DNA from: Mycolicibacterium sp. CBMA 226
Lineage (GTDB): Bacteria; Actinomycetota; Actinomycetes; Mycobacteriales; Mycobacteriaceae
Direction of reading: 5' to 3'
NCBI RefSeq assembly: GCF_009729075.1
Contig: NZ_VTGY01000012.1
Coordinates: 186,001-250,000, forward strand
Length of the DNA stretch: 64,000 nt
Below the pieces are notes generated by a model. That model ran no database searches. It had not been told where the DNA came from and saw only the letters and a list, made by a program, of their open reading frames with translations. Positions 1 through 9,635 of the stretch are shown one piece after another (within the stretch, counting starts at the first letter, position 1; every line of letters starts with the position of its first letter). Made by a program: the position numbers and the translations under genes.

Positions 1-227
1 GTCGTGGCGGCACCGGTGCCACCCGACTTGGAGCCGCCGTCACCGGTCGAGCTCTCGGTGTTGACGAGCTTGACGTCCGCGGTCACCGACTGCATTGTCG
101 GGGAATCGGGTCCCAACAGGAGCATCACGCCCGCGCTCGCGAATGCCGCACCCGTCAATCCCGCAGCCGTGAGCGGCCCGGCCGCACTCCACCAGCTGTT
201 GGTGCCCACTGCCCTGTGCTTACCCAC
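1..227 (-). CDS. N-terminus of a membrane or secreted protein (partial)
   Basis: The 5' end of a gene that leaves the window on its C-terminal side; 75 codons are visible. The GTG at 227 is preceded by a strong GAGGAGG ribosome site. The N-terminus is basic (GKHR), then follows a hydrophobic Ala/Gly-rich stretch (about residues 14-38) that could be a signal anchor or signal peptide, then a Ser/Thr/Gly-rich linker. This looks like an exported or anchored mycobacterial protein, but the functional domain lies outside the window. I do not recognise the family from this piece. Confidence 0.6.
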   Translation of the reverse strand, partial: MGKHRAVGTNSWWSAAGPLTAAGLTGAAFASAGVMLLLGPDSPTMQSVTADVKLVNTESSTGDGGSKSGGTGAAT

Positions 228-952
228 GATCCTCCTCGCTCGTCGGGTGTGAGAAACGACACCCCCGTAAATAAACGTGGCGAGACTAACACCTGTAATC
301 GCAGGCTGTGAACATCTTGAGAAAGTGTGCGCACGTTCATATCTGCAGTGGGAATGTGGGATCTTCGCGCGTTATGCCTGTTCGCCAGTGGTGAGACCGG
401 GTCTAGGTGGGCTTTGGAGCGATGCGCGGGTCGGATGCCGCGCTGGTGAGTGTCGATGTCGTGAGCCTCTGCGGGACGGCGGGCGAGACATTTCTAGAAC
501 ACGTTCATTTGCGCCGCGTCATCGAGGTCGTCGGTTGGTCGGCGCTGCCGATGGGGTGTGACACTCCGATGTGGGCGATTCGCCGACCCCGACCGGGCCC
601 AGCAAACGAGCTCTTCCCCCTGGTGGTGCCTGTGGTGTGGAAGATGGCTAGCACCTAGCCATTAGCCAAGATGGATATTTTTCCGTTTGACGGAGTTGCT
701 GATGAGTGCTCCGTAATCGTTCAATATCGTCAATACCGACGGACTGTGATACGGCGAATAACCGCATTAAATAACGTGTATTGATGGATTCTGACGGATA
801 CGCGGCGAGAGATACAGTCCGACTGTGGGCGACCAAGCTACTTGCTGAGGTTTTTAGGAACATTGGAGACGTGTTTGCCGAAGGTCTTCTCATTTGCCAG
901 GCGGGTAGCTACTCTTGACGGCAGTCACATCCGGACTAGCTAAGGAGAAATC
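228..952. other. 725-bp intergenic region without a supported gene
   Basis: No reading frame here has a convincing start, ribosome site or coding-like composition. The stretch about 660-900 is clearly more AT-rich than the rest of the window, as in a promoter or foreign segment. A 13-bp palindrome (ACAGTC, one base, GACTGT) lies at 814-826. A TTGACG hexamer at 915-920 and TAGCTA boxes at 905 and 937 lie before the secreted repeat protein. The region presumably holds the divergent promoters of the genes on both sides. Confidence 0.5.
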
Positions 953-1288
953 ATGTCGATGATCCGTTCAACCGTCCTCTTGGGGGCGGCAGTAGTCGGT
1001 GCCGGCGCAATCGCGCTGCTCGGCGCGGGGGCGGCTTCTGCTGACTCTGGCATCAATCTCGGGCCCGGCAGTAACAACGGATTGCTCAACGGCGGCGCCG
1101 GCAACACCGGCGTCCTGAATTTCGGTACCGGAAACAAGGGCATCCTGAACCTGGGCAACGGGGGCACCGGCATCGCCAACATCGGCAACGGAAGCACCGG
1201 CATCCTCAACATCGGTAACGGGAGTGGCGGCGTCGTCACCGTCGGCGACGGGCGCAACGGCCTGCTGAACATCGGCTACCCGCACTAG
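953..1288 (+). CDS. small secreted decapeptide-repeat (MPTR-like) protein
   Basis: A 111-aa protein starting at an ATG behind a clear AAGGAG site. Residues 1-30 form a Sec signal peptide with a likely cleavage after ASA. The mature part is almost wholly built from seven ten-residue repeats of the pattern x-x-G-(L/I/V)-x-N-x-G-x-G, for example GILNLGNG. This Asn/Gly rhythm resembles the MPTR repeats of mycobacterial PPE proteins, but there is no PE or PPE domain. It would be a small exported repeat protein; its function is unknown. It stands alone, with its own terminator downstream. Confidence 0.8.
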   Translation: MSMIRSTVLLGAAVVGAGAIALLGAGAASADSGINLGPGSNNGLLNGGAGNTGVLNFGTGNKGILNLGNGGTGIANIGNGSTGILNIGNGSGGVVTVGDGRNGLLNIGYPH

Positions 1289-1316
1289 CCTCGCCGTACC
1301 GCGGTACCTCTCTCGG

Positions 1317-1367
1317 GAGCCCTGTGGGTCTGTGTGAAACCCCTTGTCGCACAGACGCACAGGGCTC
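1317..1367. terminator. bidirectional hairpin terminator
   Basis: An 18-bp stem with one mismatch (arms 1317-1334 and 1350-1367, GAGCCCTGTG against CACAGGGCTC) lies between two convergent genes. There is no long T-tract. It could end transcription from both sides. Confidence 0.75.
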
Positions 1368-1385
1368 TTCCGCGTGCGGGGCTGG

Positions 1386-2291
1386 CTACACCGGGAACGT
1401 CACTCCGGTCAGTTCTTCGGACACCGCCCACAGTCGCTGCTGGAGTGCGGTGTCATGGGACTGGTCGCTCGAGCCGACGATCTTCGGGTGGCCCGTCTGC
1501 TGGAATCGTCCGTCCGGCCCGTAGTACTGGCCACCAAATGCGGCCGGGTCGGTCGCGGCGCGCAGCGTGGGCAGGGCGCCCATCGCAGCGCTCTGGAACA
1601 GCCGCTCGACGACGGGTCCCGCGACGGCGGGCGGCACGGGGATGTGCCGCATCAGTTCAGTGCTCGACCCGCCCGGATGTGCGGCGAGCGCGACGGTCTC
1701 CGCGCCCGTCAGTCGCCGCTGCAGTTCATAGGTGAAGAGCAGATTGGCGAGCTTGGACTGGCCGTAGGCCTCCAGTCGGTTGTAACGGCGCTCCCACTGC
1801 AGATCATCGAAATGGATGGCGGCGCGAATCCGGTGGCCCAGGCTGCTGACCGTCACGACGCGGGAGCCGGGCACCGTCAGCAGCTGGTCGAGCAGGAGCC
1901 CGGTGAACGCGAAGTGGCCCAGATGGTTGGTGCCGAACTGCATCTCGAAACCGTCGGCCGTGGTCTGCTTCGGCGTCCACATGACGCCGGCGTTGTTGAT
2001 CAGCAGGTCGATGGCCGGGTATTCCGACTTCAGTTGTTCGGCTGCTTCCCGGACCGACTGCAGTGAGCTGAGGTCGAGCTCCTGGAGGGCGACATCGGCG
2101 TCGGGGGTGGCCTGCCGGATTCGGTCGACGGCCTCCTTGCCTTTGTCGAGATTCCGCACGGCGAGCACGACGTGTGCGTTCTTGGCGGCGAGCGCGGCGG
2201 CGGTCTCGTAGCCGAGGCCGGTGTTCGCGCCGGTGATGACGGCGGTGCGTCCGGTCTGATCGGGAATGTTGGCGGTTGTCCACTTGGTCAT
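1386..2291 (-). CDS. short-chain dehydrogenase/reductase
   Basis: A 301-aa classical SDR of the retinol-dehydrogenase-like group. It has the NAD(P) motif TGANTGLG (residues 20-27), NNAG (99-102), the catalytic Ser at 149/150 and YGQSK (Tyr176, Lys180). A longer frame exists upstream, but the ATG at 2291 has a GAGGAC ribosome site and gives the normal family start. It is divergent from a TetR regulator 95 bp away with a 22-bp palindrome between them, so the SDR is probably that regulator's target. The substrate cannot be read from the sequence. Confidence 0.88.
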   Translation of the reverse strand: MTKWTTANIPDQTGRTAVITGANTGLGYETAAALAAKNAHVVLAVRNLDKGKEAVDRIRQATPDADVALQELDLSSLQSVREAAEQLKSEYPAIDLLINNAGVMWTPKQTTADGFEMQFGTNHLGHFAFTGLLLDQLLTVPGSRVVTVSSLGHRIRAAIHFDDLQWERRYNRLEAYGQSKLANLLFTYELQRRLTGAETVALAAHPGGSSTELMRHIPVPPAVAGPVVERLFQSAAMGALPTLRAATDPAAFGGQYYGPDGRFQQTGHPKIVGSSDQSHDTALQQRLWAVSEELTGVTFPV

Positions 2292-2316
2292 GGCGGTCCT
2301 CGGTAGCCTGGGGGTT

Positions 2317-2338
2317 ATCCGGGGCGGGCGCCCCGGAT
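2317..2338. promoter_or_regulatory. 22-bp palindrome, candidate TetR operator
   Basis: Two perfect 10-bp arms (ATCCGGGGCG and CGCCCCGGAT) flank a 2-bp centre between the SDR start and the divergent TetR start. Size and place are typical of a TetR operator that controls both genes. A related half site (ATCCGGAACGG) follows at about 2347. Confidence 0.6.
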
Positions 2339-2386
2339 GCTTCACATATCCGGAACGGTCGCCCCGTTTAATTTGTTCCCGGGAGC

Positions 2387-2953
2387 ATGATGATCTGCAA
2401 ACCGAAGAGGCCGCTGCGAGCCGATGCGGCCCGGAACCGCGCGCGCGTGCTGGAAGTCGCCTACCAAACGTTCGCCGACGAGGGGCTCTCGGTCCCGATC
2501 GACGAGATCGCGCGCCGGGCCGGCGTCGGCGCCGGCACCGTCTACCGGCACTTCCCGACCAAGGACGATCTCTACCGCGCGGTCATCGAGGACCGGCTGG
2601 AATCCGTCATGGGTGCCGGCCGGGCTTGTTTGGCCTCGGACGCGCCCGGTGACGCGCTGTTCGACTTCCTGCGGTCGATGGTCCGGTGGGGCGAAACCGA
2701 CCAGGGTCTGGTCGACGCGCTCGCCGGGCTCGGCATCGACGTCAACGCCCTGGTGCCCGATGTCGAAGAGGAATTCCTGGCGCTGCTGGGCGAGCTGCTG
2801 GCCGCCGCCCAAGGGGCCGGCGCCGTCCGTGCGGACGTCACGGCCTCGGATGTGAAGACGCTGCTCGTGGCGGCGAACGCGGCGCAGCGCTACGACGCCG
2901 AGGCCGCCGATCGCGTGGTCGGGTTGATGATGGATGGACTGCGTCAGCGCTGA
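2387..2953 (+). CDS. TetR family transcriptional regulator
   Basis: A 188-aa TetR/AcrR repressor. The N-terminal helix-turn-helix (about residues 15-60) contains IDEIARRAGVGAGTVYRHF, a typical TetR recognition segment; the rest is an alpha-helical ligand domain of normal size. ATG codons at 2387 and 2390 are both possible. It faces the SDR across a perfect palindrome, which suggests autoregulation and control of the SDR. The LLM-type oxidoreductase starts 48 bp downstream and may be cotranscribed. Confidence 0.9.
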   Translation: MMICKPKRPLRADAARNRARVLEVAYQTFADEGLSVPIDEIARRAGVGAGTVYRHFPTKDDLYRAVIEDRLESVMGAGRACLASDAPGDALFDFLRSMVRWGETDQGLVDALAGLGIDVNALVPDVEEEFLALLGELLAAAQGAGAVRADVTASDVKTLLVAANAAQRYDAEAADRVVGLMMDGLRQR

Positions 2954-3001
2954 ATCTTTTCGGCCGGGCGAAAGCGGGTTCTCCGGCGTAGCGTCGGCCA
3001 C

Positions 3002-3838
3002 ATGGAATTCGGGATCTCGACCTTCGTCGACGACGACACCATTGGCCCGGTATCTCTGGCACGTGCGATCGAAGAGCGCGGATTCACCTCTCTCATCGTC
3101 GCCGAGCACAGCCATATCCCCGTGAGCCGGGAGAGCCCGTATCCCGCAGGCGGCGACCTGCCGTCCGTCTACTACAACACCCTCGATCCGTTCGTCACGC
3201 TGGCTGCAGCGGCCGCCGTGACCTCCACGATCGAGCTGTTCACCGGTATCGCGCTGCTCATCCAGCGCGACGCGATCCACACGGCAAAAGAGGCGGCCAG
3301 CATCGACCAGATCTCTGGCGGTCGCTTCGTCTTCGGCGTCGGCGCCGGCTGGAACCTCGAGGAGATGCGCGACCACGGCACGGATCCCAGGACCCGTGGC
3401 GCCCGGCTCGACGAGAGCATCGAGGCGATCAAGGCGCTATGGACGACAGAACCTGCCGAGTACCACGGCAAGTTCGTCGACTTCGAGTCGTCGTACTGCC
3501 GCCCCAAGCCGGTACAAAAACCGCACCCGCCGATCTTCATCGGCGGCAACTCAGATGCCACCGTCAAGCGAGTGGCCCGTCACGGAGCCGGCTGGATTTC
3601 CAACCCGCTGCCCAGGGATGTGTTGGCCAAACGCATCGGGCAGTTGCGTGAAGCCGCCGGCCACGACGTACCGCTGGCGATGTTCGGCGTACCCGTTGAG
3701 CCCGACTATTGGCGCGGACTCGAGGACCTCGGTTTCGGTCGGGTGGGATTGATGCTGCCGTCGGTGGGCAAGGACGAGTCGCTGCGACTGCTCGATGAAT
3801 ACGTCGCGCAGGTGGCGCAGTACCGGGCGGCCTCCTGA
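3002..3838 (+). CDS. LLM class F420-dependent oxidoreductase
   Basis: A 278-aa luciferase-like monooxygenase fold protein of the F420-type subfamily common in mycobacteria. Typical features are the N-terminal MEFGI strand, the AEHSHIP segment, SGGRFVFGVGAGW (around residue 105) and the HPPIFIGGNS strand. It probably oxidises or reduces a small organic substrate with F420 or FMN in the cytoplasm. It follows the TetR gene by 48 bp and ends just before the groEL2 promoter. Confidence 0.87.
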   Translation: MEFGISTFVDDDTIGPVSLARAIEERGFTSLIVAEHSHIPVSRESPYPAGGDLPSVYYNTLDPFVTLAAAAAVTSTIELFTGIALLIQRDAIHTAKEAASIDQISGGRFVFGVGAGWNLEEMRDHGTDPRTRGARLDESIEAIKALWTTEPAEYHGKFVDFESSYCRPKPVQKPHPPIFIGGNSDATVKRVARHGAGWISNPLPRDVLAKRIGQLREAAGHDVPLAMFGVPVEPDYWRGLEDLGFGRVGLMLPSVGKDESLRLLDEYVAQVAQYRAAS

Positions 3839-3842
3839 CGAC

Positions 3843-3869
3843 CTTGCACTCGCCCTACCTGAGTGCTAA
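3843..3869 (+). promoter_or_regulatory. CIRCE element 1 (HrcA operator)
   Basis: CTTGCACTC, nine bases, then GAGTGCTAA closely fits the CIRCE consensus (TTAGCACTC-N9-GAGTGCTAA), the binding site of the heat-shock repressor HrcA. It lies upstream of groEL2. Confidence 0.9.
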
Positions 3870-3876
3870 AAAGACG

Positions 3877-3903
3877 TTGGCACTCTCGATACGTGAGTGC
3901 TAG
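3877..3903 (+). promoter_or_regulatory. CIRCE element 2 (HrcA operator)
   Basis: TTGGCACTC, nine bases, then GAGTGCTAG. A second CIRCE copy 7 bp after the first, so HrcA repression of groEL2 probably uses tandem operators. Confidence 0.9.
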
Positions 3904-5640
<1,737 letters not shown>

Positions 5641-5658
5641 GTCCAGCTCTTTCACGGG

Positions 5659-5695
5659 AAAGCCCCGACTCGCTTCGTGCGAGCCGGGGCTTTTT
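5659..5695 (+). terminator. groEL2 intrinsic terminator
   Basis: A GC-rich stem (AAAGCCCCGACTCGC paired with GCGAGCCGGGGCTTT) with a short loop and a T-run, 20 bp after the groEL2 stop. A canonical rho-independent terminator. Confidence 0.93.
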
Positions 5696-5739
5696 CGTTG
5701 GTACCAACAAGCGCAGTTGCCTGAGATGTCGGTGCCTGA

Positions 5740-5807
5740 CACAACGTCGGGCTGAGAGTGTCGTTGAGGCTATATACGGTTATCGACGCTCTCAGGCCGA
5801 CGTTGTG
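5740..5807. repeat. long inverted repeat (24-bp arms)
   Basis: Arms at 5740-5763 and 5784-5807 match at 22 of 24 positions around an AT-rich loop. The right arm covers the stop codon of the convergent DUF559 gene. It probably acts as that gene's terminator, though it lacks a T-tract. Confidence 0.75.
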
Positions 5808-6622
5808 ATCGGGCCGCGGTGTGCATCCCGCCGAATGATGGCGAGGATGTCCGCCTCTACCGTGTCCCAGCGGTGAACAACATCCTCATACGTCAGCCGA
5901 ATCACCAGATACCCCATCCTCGTCGCTGCTCTGTCCCTGTCCCGGTCGGCCTGATACCGGGGTACGTGATGTTCGCGGCTGTCGGCTTCGATGATCAGTC
6001 TGTCGCCCACGAGCAGGTCGACTCGCCCGACTCCAGGGATACGGACTTGGATGCGTAAGTGAATTCGCAGTGCTCGCAGTCGTAAGCGGATCATGGTCTC
6101 CGTGCCGGATTCGCTCCTGGGATCACATCGCTCGGCCAGGTGTTGCCGGGCGAAACGCGATGCGGCGACAATGTCTCGCGCGTCGGCCATCTGAATCATG
6201 CGTTTGTTCAGCATCGAGTCCAGGATCACGATCAGTCCCTCGGCGTCCAGGCAGTTCGCTGCTGATGCGACTGCAACATCAATCGGATCGATGGCCCCGG
6301 TGATCGGTGGATCAAGTCGGTACGGATGGCACGACCGGACGCCAGGCCGAGACGTGCGTGCACGCTCGGCATACCGGATGTGCAAACCAGAATCGGGAAC
6401 CCACACCTTGACGCGGCGCAGCACGGAGGCGCATCCCAACACGCCCCCGGCGGCGACGGCACGTACTACTTGCGGGTCGGCGGACGGCCCTGCGTACCAA
6501 CCGCGCCGCACCGACTGCCACCGTTGTTTCTTGATCTGCTGACGCGACCAGCCTGCCTCGCGCAGTTGTGCCGCGGATGCCACCCCGCCGTTCGCGGCCA
6601 GCAGTAGTTCGATTTCCCCCAT
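5792..6622 (-). CDS. AbiEi-like / DUF559 domain protein
   Basis: A 276-aa protein. The N-terminal part (about 1-70, QLREAGWSRQQI and RRGWYAG) resembles the winged-helix domain of type IV AbiEi antitoxins. The C-terminal half looks like a DUF559 / PD-(D/E)XK nuclease-like fold, with Glu171/Glu175, Asp202 and IEAD (Glu212, Asp214) in the expected order. No partner toxin gene (AbiEii-like) lies beside it, so it is an orphan. A distant look-alike lies at 33534-34391. DNA cleavage or regulation are both possible; function is not established. Confidence 0.75.
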   Translation of the reverse strand: MGEIELLLAANGGVASAAQLREAGWSRQQIKKQRWQSVRRGWYAGPSADPQVVRAVAAGGVLGCASVLRRVKVWVPDSGLHIRYAERARTSRPGVRSCHPYRLDPPITGAIDPIDVAVASAANCLDAEGLIVILDSMLNKRMIQMADARDIVAASRFARQHLAERCDPRSESGTETMIRLRLRALRIHLRIQVRIPGVGRVDLLVGDRLIIEADSREHHVPRYQADRDRDRAATRMGYLVIRLTYEDVVHRWDTVEADILAIIRRDAHRGPITTSA

Positions 6623-6698
6623 CGCTCAATAGCAGCCGACGGAACGGGTCGGCGATAGTCCCTGGGGTGTCAGCCTGTGGATAACTCGGGCGGGTTGA

Positions 6699-7046
6699 TC
6701 ATTCCTTGAGCGAAACGCAGTCGTGCACGCCCTCGGGGCTGCGATGCAACACCGCTCGAGTCGGCAGCACGCGCAGGCCCGCGTCGGTGGCTTCGGCCGT
6801 CCCGTCGACGATCAGCGAGTAGCCGGTGGGTTCCCGTGGCGGCCACAGCACCGTCACGGCCGGGTGCGCGCCGGTGTTGTGTCGCGTGGTGTTTCCGACG
6901 GGTTCGATCGTCAGCGCGCCACCGTCGAACGCCGGGACGACGGCCACTGTGTGCGGGCGGAAATCGTCACCGACGGTGATCAGGAAGCCGAATGGGAAGT
7001 CGGCCAGGGTGTCGCCGAGCTTTTCCAGATCCACCTTCACGCTCAT
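6699..7046 (-). CDS. PPOX-class flavin/F420-binding protein
   Basis: A 115-aa protein with the split-barrel pattern of small pyridoxamine-5'-phosphate oxidase-like proteins (GFLITVGDDFRPHTVAVVPA, then VTVLWPP and YSLIVDG). Mycobacteria carry many such proteins that bind F420 or FMN. It lies 24 bp downstream of the amidohydrolase gene on the same strand, so it is probably the second gene of a two-gene operon. The substrate is unknown. Confidence 0.75.
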   Translation of the reverse strand: MSVKVDLEKLGDTLADFPFGFLITVGDDFRPHTVAVVPAFDGGALTIEPVGNTTRHNTGAHPAVTVLWPPREPTGYSLIVDGTAEATDAGLRVLPTRAVLHRSPEGVHDCVSLKE

Positions 7047-7070
7047 GACGCCAGGATAGGTCGCGGCCGC

Positions 7071-8807
7071 TCACGCCGGTGCGGGTTGTCTGCCGCGCAC
7101 CAGCCGCCCCGGGCGGGCCGCGGTGGGCACGCCGTTCTCTGCGATGACCTCGCCGGACACGATCGTCGCGACGTAGCCGTCGGCGGTCTGGTCGAGGCGG
7201 CGCCCGCCGGCGGGCAGGTCGTGCTCGATGGTCGGTTTGTGCAGCGTCAGCGCGTCCTGGTCGATCACGTTGAGATCGGCCTTGTAGCCCACCGCGATTC
7301 GGCCGCGGTCGTTCAGGCCCGCGACGCGAGCCGGCACCGACGTCAGCTCCTTGACGGCGTGCGCCAGGTCCAGCCGGCCGGCGGCCCGGTCGCGCACCCA
7401 GTGCGTCAGCAGGTACGTGGGAAACGAAGCGTCGCAGATCATTCCGTAGTGCGCGCCGCCGTCGCCGAGGCCGAGGATGACGTCGTCGCGCTGGATCAGT
7501 TCGGCGACGGTGTCGAGGGATCCGTCGCGGAAGTTGGCGAGGGTCACCAGCAGCATGGCGTGGCCGTCGTCGTCGAGGACGCGGTCGTAGGCCTCTTCGA
7601 GCGGGCTGACGCCGCGGGCGGCGGCCCGCGCGGCCATCGAGTCCGACGGCGCGGGTTCGTAATTCGGGGGAGTGCCGAGCGGGAACATGTAGTCCCACGC
7701 CTGCGCCGCGAACATCAGTGGGTGACCGTCGGCGGCGGCCGTGTCGTTCAGGATGCGCCGGCGTACTTCAGGTTTACCCATCTCGGCGACGCGCTCGGCC
7801 AGCGGCAGGCCGGCGATCTCGCGGTACGACGGGTACAGCACGAACGGATTGCCCGAGAGCTCCAGGCCGATGACCAGACCGATCGGCCGCGGAAATATCT
7901 GCGCCGAGATCGAACCGCCGTCAGCGTTGGCCTTCTCGACCATCCGCAGCGCGTCTTCGAATGTGGCCGGACCGGCGTTGCCGACCGCCAGCGTGAACGT
8001 CACCGGCAGGCCGACGTCGGCCGCGACGTCGAACACGGTCTTCAGCGCGGCCTCGTAGTCGCCGGCAAGGAGATCGGGCACGAACTGGATCAGGCCACCG
8101 CCGCCGTCTTCCACGCCGCGGGCGATGGCCTCGATCTCCTCCTGTGCCGCGTCGTGGCTCGGGATGGGTTGCCCGCCGGAGGTCTTGTGCAGCGTCAGCC
8201 GCGACGACGCGAATCCCAGGGCGCCGCATCCGACGGCCTCGGCCGCCAGCTTGCGCATCAGCGCCAGGTCCTCGGGTGTGGCGGGTTCGCGATTGACGCC
8301 GCGCTGGCCCATCACGTAAACGCGCAGCGGCGAGTGCGGCAGGAACGCGGCCACATCAATGTCGCGGCGTCCCGCGTCAACCGCGTCCAGGAATTCGGGG
8401 AAGGTCTCCCATGTCCACGGCAGGCCGTCGACCATCACGACGCCGGGGATGTCCTCGACACCGGCCATCACATCGACGAGCACGTCGTGGTCGTCCGGGC
8501 GACAGGGCGCGAAGCCCACGCCGCAGTTGCCCATGACGGCCGTCGTTACGCCGTGAGCGGAAGACGGGGTCATGCGGTCCGACCAGATGGCCTGTCCGTC
8601 GTAGTGGGTGTGCAGGTCCACGAACCCGGGGGTGACGAGCAGGCCGGTGGCCTCGATCTCGCGGGCGCCGGTCCCGTCTACAGTGCCGACCGCGGCGATC
8701 AACCCGTCCTGAACTGCGACATCGCCCCGAAAGGGCTCACCGCCCAACCCATCCGCGATGAGTCCGCCCCGAATGACGATGTCGTAGGTCGCGTCCGCTG
8801 CAGTCAT
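7071..8807 (-). CDS. N-acyl-D-amino-acid deacylase family amidohydrolase
   Basis: A 578-aa metal-dependent amidohydrolase of the D-aminoacylase type. It has an N-terminal beta-sandwich, the metal motif HTHYDGQ (His66, His68, Asp70), MGNCGVG with Cys95 (a metal ligand in D-aminoacylase) and a late GDGGAHYG motif. It would hydrolyse an N-acyl-D-amino acid or a related amide in the cytoplasm. It is the first gene of a pair with the PPOX-like gene and diverges from the glycine-rich protein at 8942. Confidence 0.88.
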   Translation of the reverse strand: MTAADATYDIVIRGGLIADGLGGEPFRGDVAVQDGLIAAVGTVDGTGAREIEATGLLVTPGFVDLHTHYDGQAIWSDRMTPSSAHGVTTAVMGNCGVGFAPCRPDDHDVLVDVMAGVEDIPGVVMVDGLPWTWETFPEFLDAVDAGRRDIDVAAFLPHSPLRVYVMGQRGVNREPATPEDLALMRKLAAEAVGCGALGFASSRLTLHKTSGGQPIPSHDAAQEEIEAIARGVEDGGGGLIQFVPDLLAGDYEAALKTVFDVAADVGLPVTFTLAVGNAGPATFEDALRMVEKANADGGSISAQIFPRPIGLVIGLELSGNPFVLYPSYREIAGLPLAERVAEMGKPEVRRRILNDTAAADGHPLMFAAQAWDYMFPLGTPPNYEPAPSDSMAARAAARGVSPLEEAYDRVLDDDGHAMLLVTLANFRDGSLDTVAELIQRDDVILGLGDGGAHYGMICDASFPTYLLTHWVRDRAAGRLDLAHAVKELTSVPARVAGLNDRGRIAVGYKADLNVIDQDALTLHKPTIEHDLPAGGRRLDQTADGYVATIVSGEVIAENGVPTAARPGRLVRGRQPAPA

Positions 8808-8889
8808 GTGAACAACGTACGACTCAGGCCGTCATCAGATCTGTGAGTTGGCTTTGAGTTGAAGTTAGGACGGCTAGGCAATGCAAAAC

Positions 8890-8920
8890 CGATGTATCGT
8901 GATAGGTACAAGATGCATCG
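8890..8920 (+). promoter_or_regulatory. inverted repeat, candidate operator for the 8942 gene
   Basis: Two overlapping dyads lie just before the gene: CGATGTATC (8890-8898) with GATGCATCG (8912-8920), and TGTA/TACA ends at 8893-8910. TGTA-TACA dyads are typical of PadR-type operators, and the downstream gene has a winged-helix-like domain, so autoregulation is plausible. Confidence 0.45.
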
Positions 8921-8941
8921 AAAATAATGAAAGGAATCGCG

Positions 8942-9553
8942 ATGTTCTCAGCTGGTTTTGGCCCCGGTTTCGGTGGGGGCTTCGGCCCCGGATTCGGGGG
9001 CTTCGGTCCCGGCGCGGGTGGTCCCGGCGCGGGTGGCCCGGGCTTCGGCGGTGGTTTCGGCGGCGGCTTCGGAGCCGGGCCCGGACACCACTTCTTCCGG
9101 GGTCGTATCAAGCGTGCCGCGATTGCGGCGGCCGCGCTACTACAGGAAGGCCCGGCCACGGCCGAGCAGCTCTCGCAGCGGGTTTCGGAGATCACCGACG
9201 GCGCGTTCGAGCCCCCGGTGGACAAGGTCGAGTTCGTCCTCTCGCTGCTCGCGGCCCGTGGCGTGGCCACGGTCGAGGATGGCGTCGCGACGCTGACCGA
9301 GTTCGGTGAGCAGCTGCTCGCCTGGCGCGGCGTCAGCAGCGAGACGGTGCAGGCGTTCCTCGGGCAGGCGGGAAAGTTCGGCGATGTGATCAAGCTGCGC
9401 AAGGATTTGTTCGAGCTCGCCGGGCTGGCGCGCACGATCAAGTTCACCGGCAACGACGCGCAGAAGGCCGACCTGAAGGCGGCGGTCGCCACCCTGTCCG
9501 GCGCGGTCGCCGAGGCGAAGAAGGCGCTCTACCGCACCTTGGCCGACAACTGA
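8942..9553 (+). CDS. glycine-rich winged-helix (PadR-like) protein
   Basis: A 203-aa protein. ATG 8942 is chosen over ATG 8927 because a GAAAGGA ribosome site precedes it. Residues 2-45 are a Gly/Phe/Pro-rich tract of repeated GFGG and GAGGPG units. The remainder (FFRGRIKRAAIAAAALLQEG, then a helix-rich region ending in KALYRTLADN) resembles a PadR-like winged helix. The Gly-rich head resembles low-complexity tails of bacterial RNA- or DNA-binding proteins. Possible autoregulation is suggested by the upstream dyad. Function unknown. Confidence 0.75.
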   Translation: MFSAGFGPGFGGGFGPGFGGFGPGAGGPGAGGPGFGGGFGGGFGAGPGHHFFRGRIKRAAIAAAALLQEGPATAEQLSQRVSEITDGAFEPPVDKVEFVLSLLAARGVATVEDGVATLTEFGEQLLAWRGVSSETVQAFLGQAGKFGDVIKLRKDLFELAGLARTIKFTGNDAQKADLKAAVATLSGAVAEAKKALYRTLADN

Positions 9554-9567
9554 CCGGTCATTGATCA

Positions 9568-9608
9568 AATCGGAGCGGCGGACCCCCGGGTTCGTCGCTC
9601 CGATTGTT
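9568..9608 (+). terminator. hairpin terminator
   Basis: A 13-bp stem with one mismatch (AATCGGAGCGGCG with CGTCGCTCCGATT) followed by GTTGTT, placed between the Gly-rich gene and the VOC gene. Confidence 0.75.
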
Positions 9609-9635
9609 GTCGGTACCTCGTGGCACGATCTGGGC

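Noticed and set aside
648..893. An 81-codon minus-strand ORF in the gap before 953
   Set aside because: No ribosome site, no conserved motif and weak codon bias; not supported.
6723..8846. A 707-codon frame opposite the amidohydrolase
   Set aside because: Its translation is rich in Arg, His, Val and Gly as in antisense shadows of high-GC genes, and it lacks any recognised motif.
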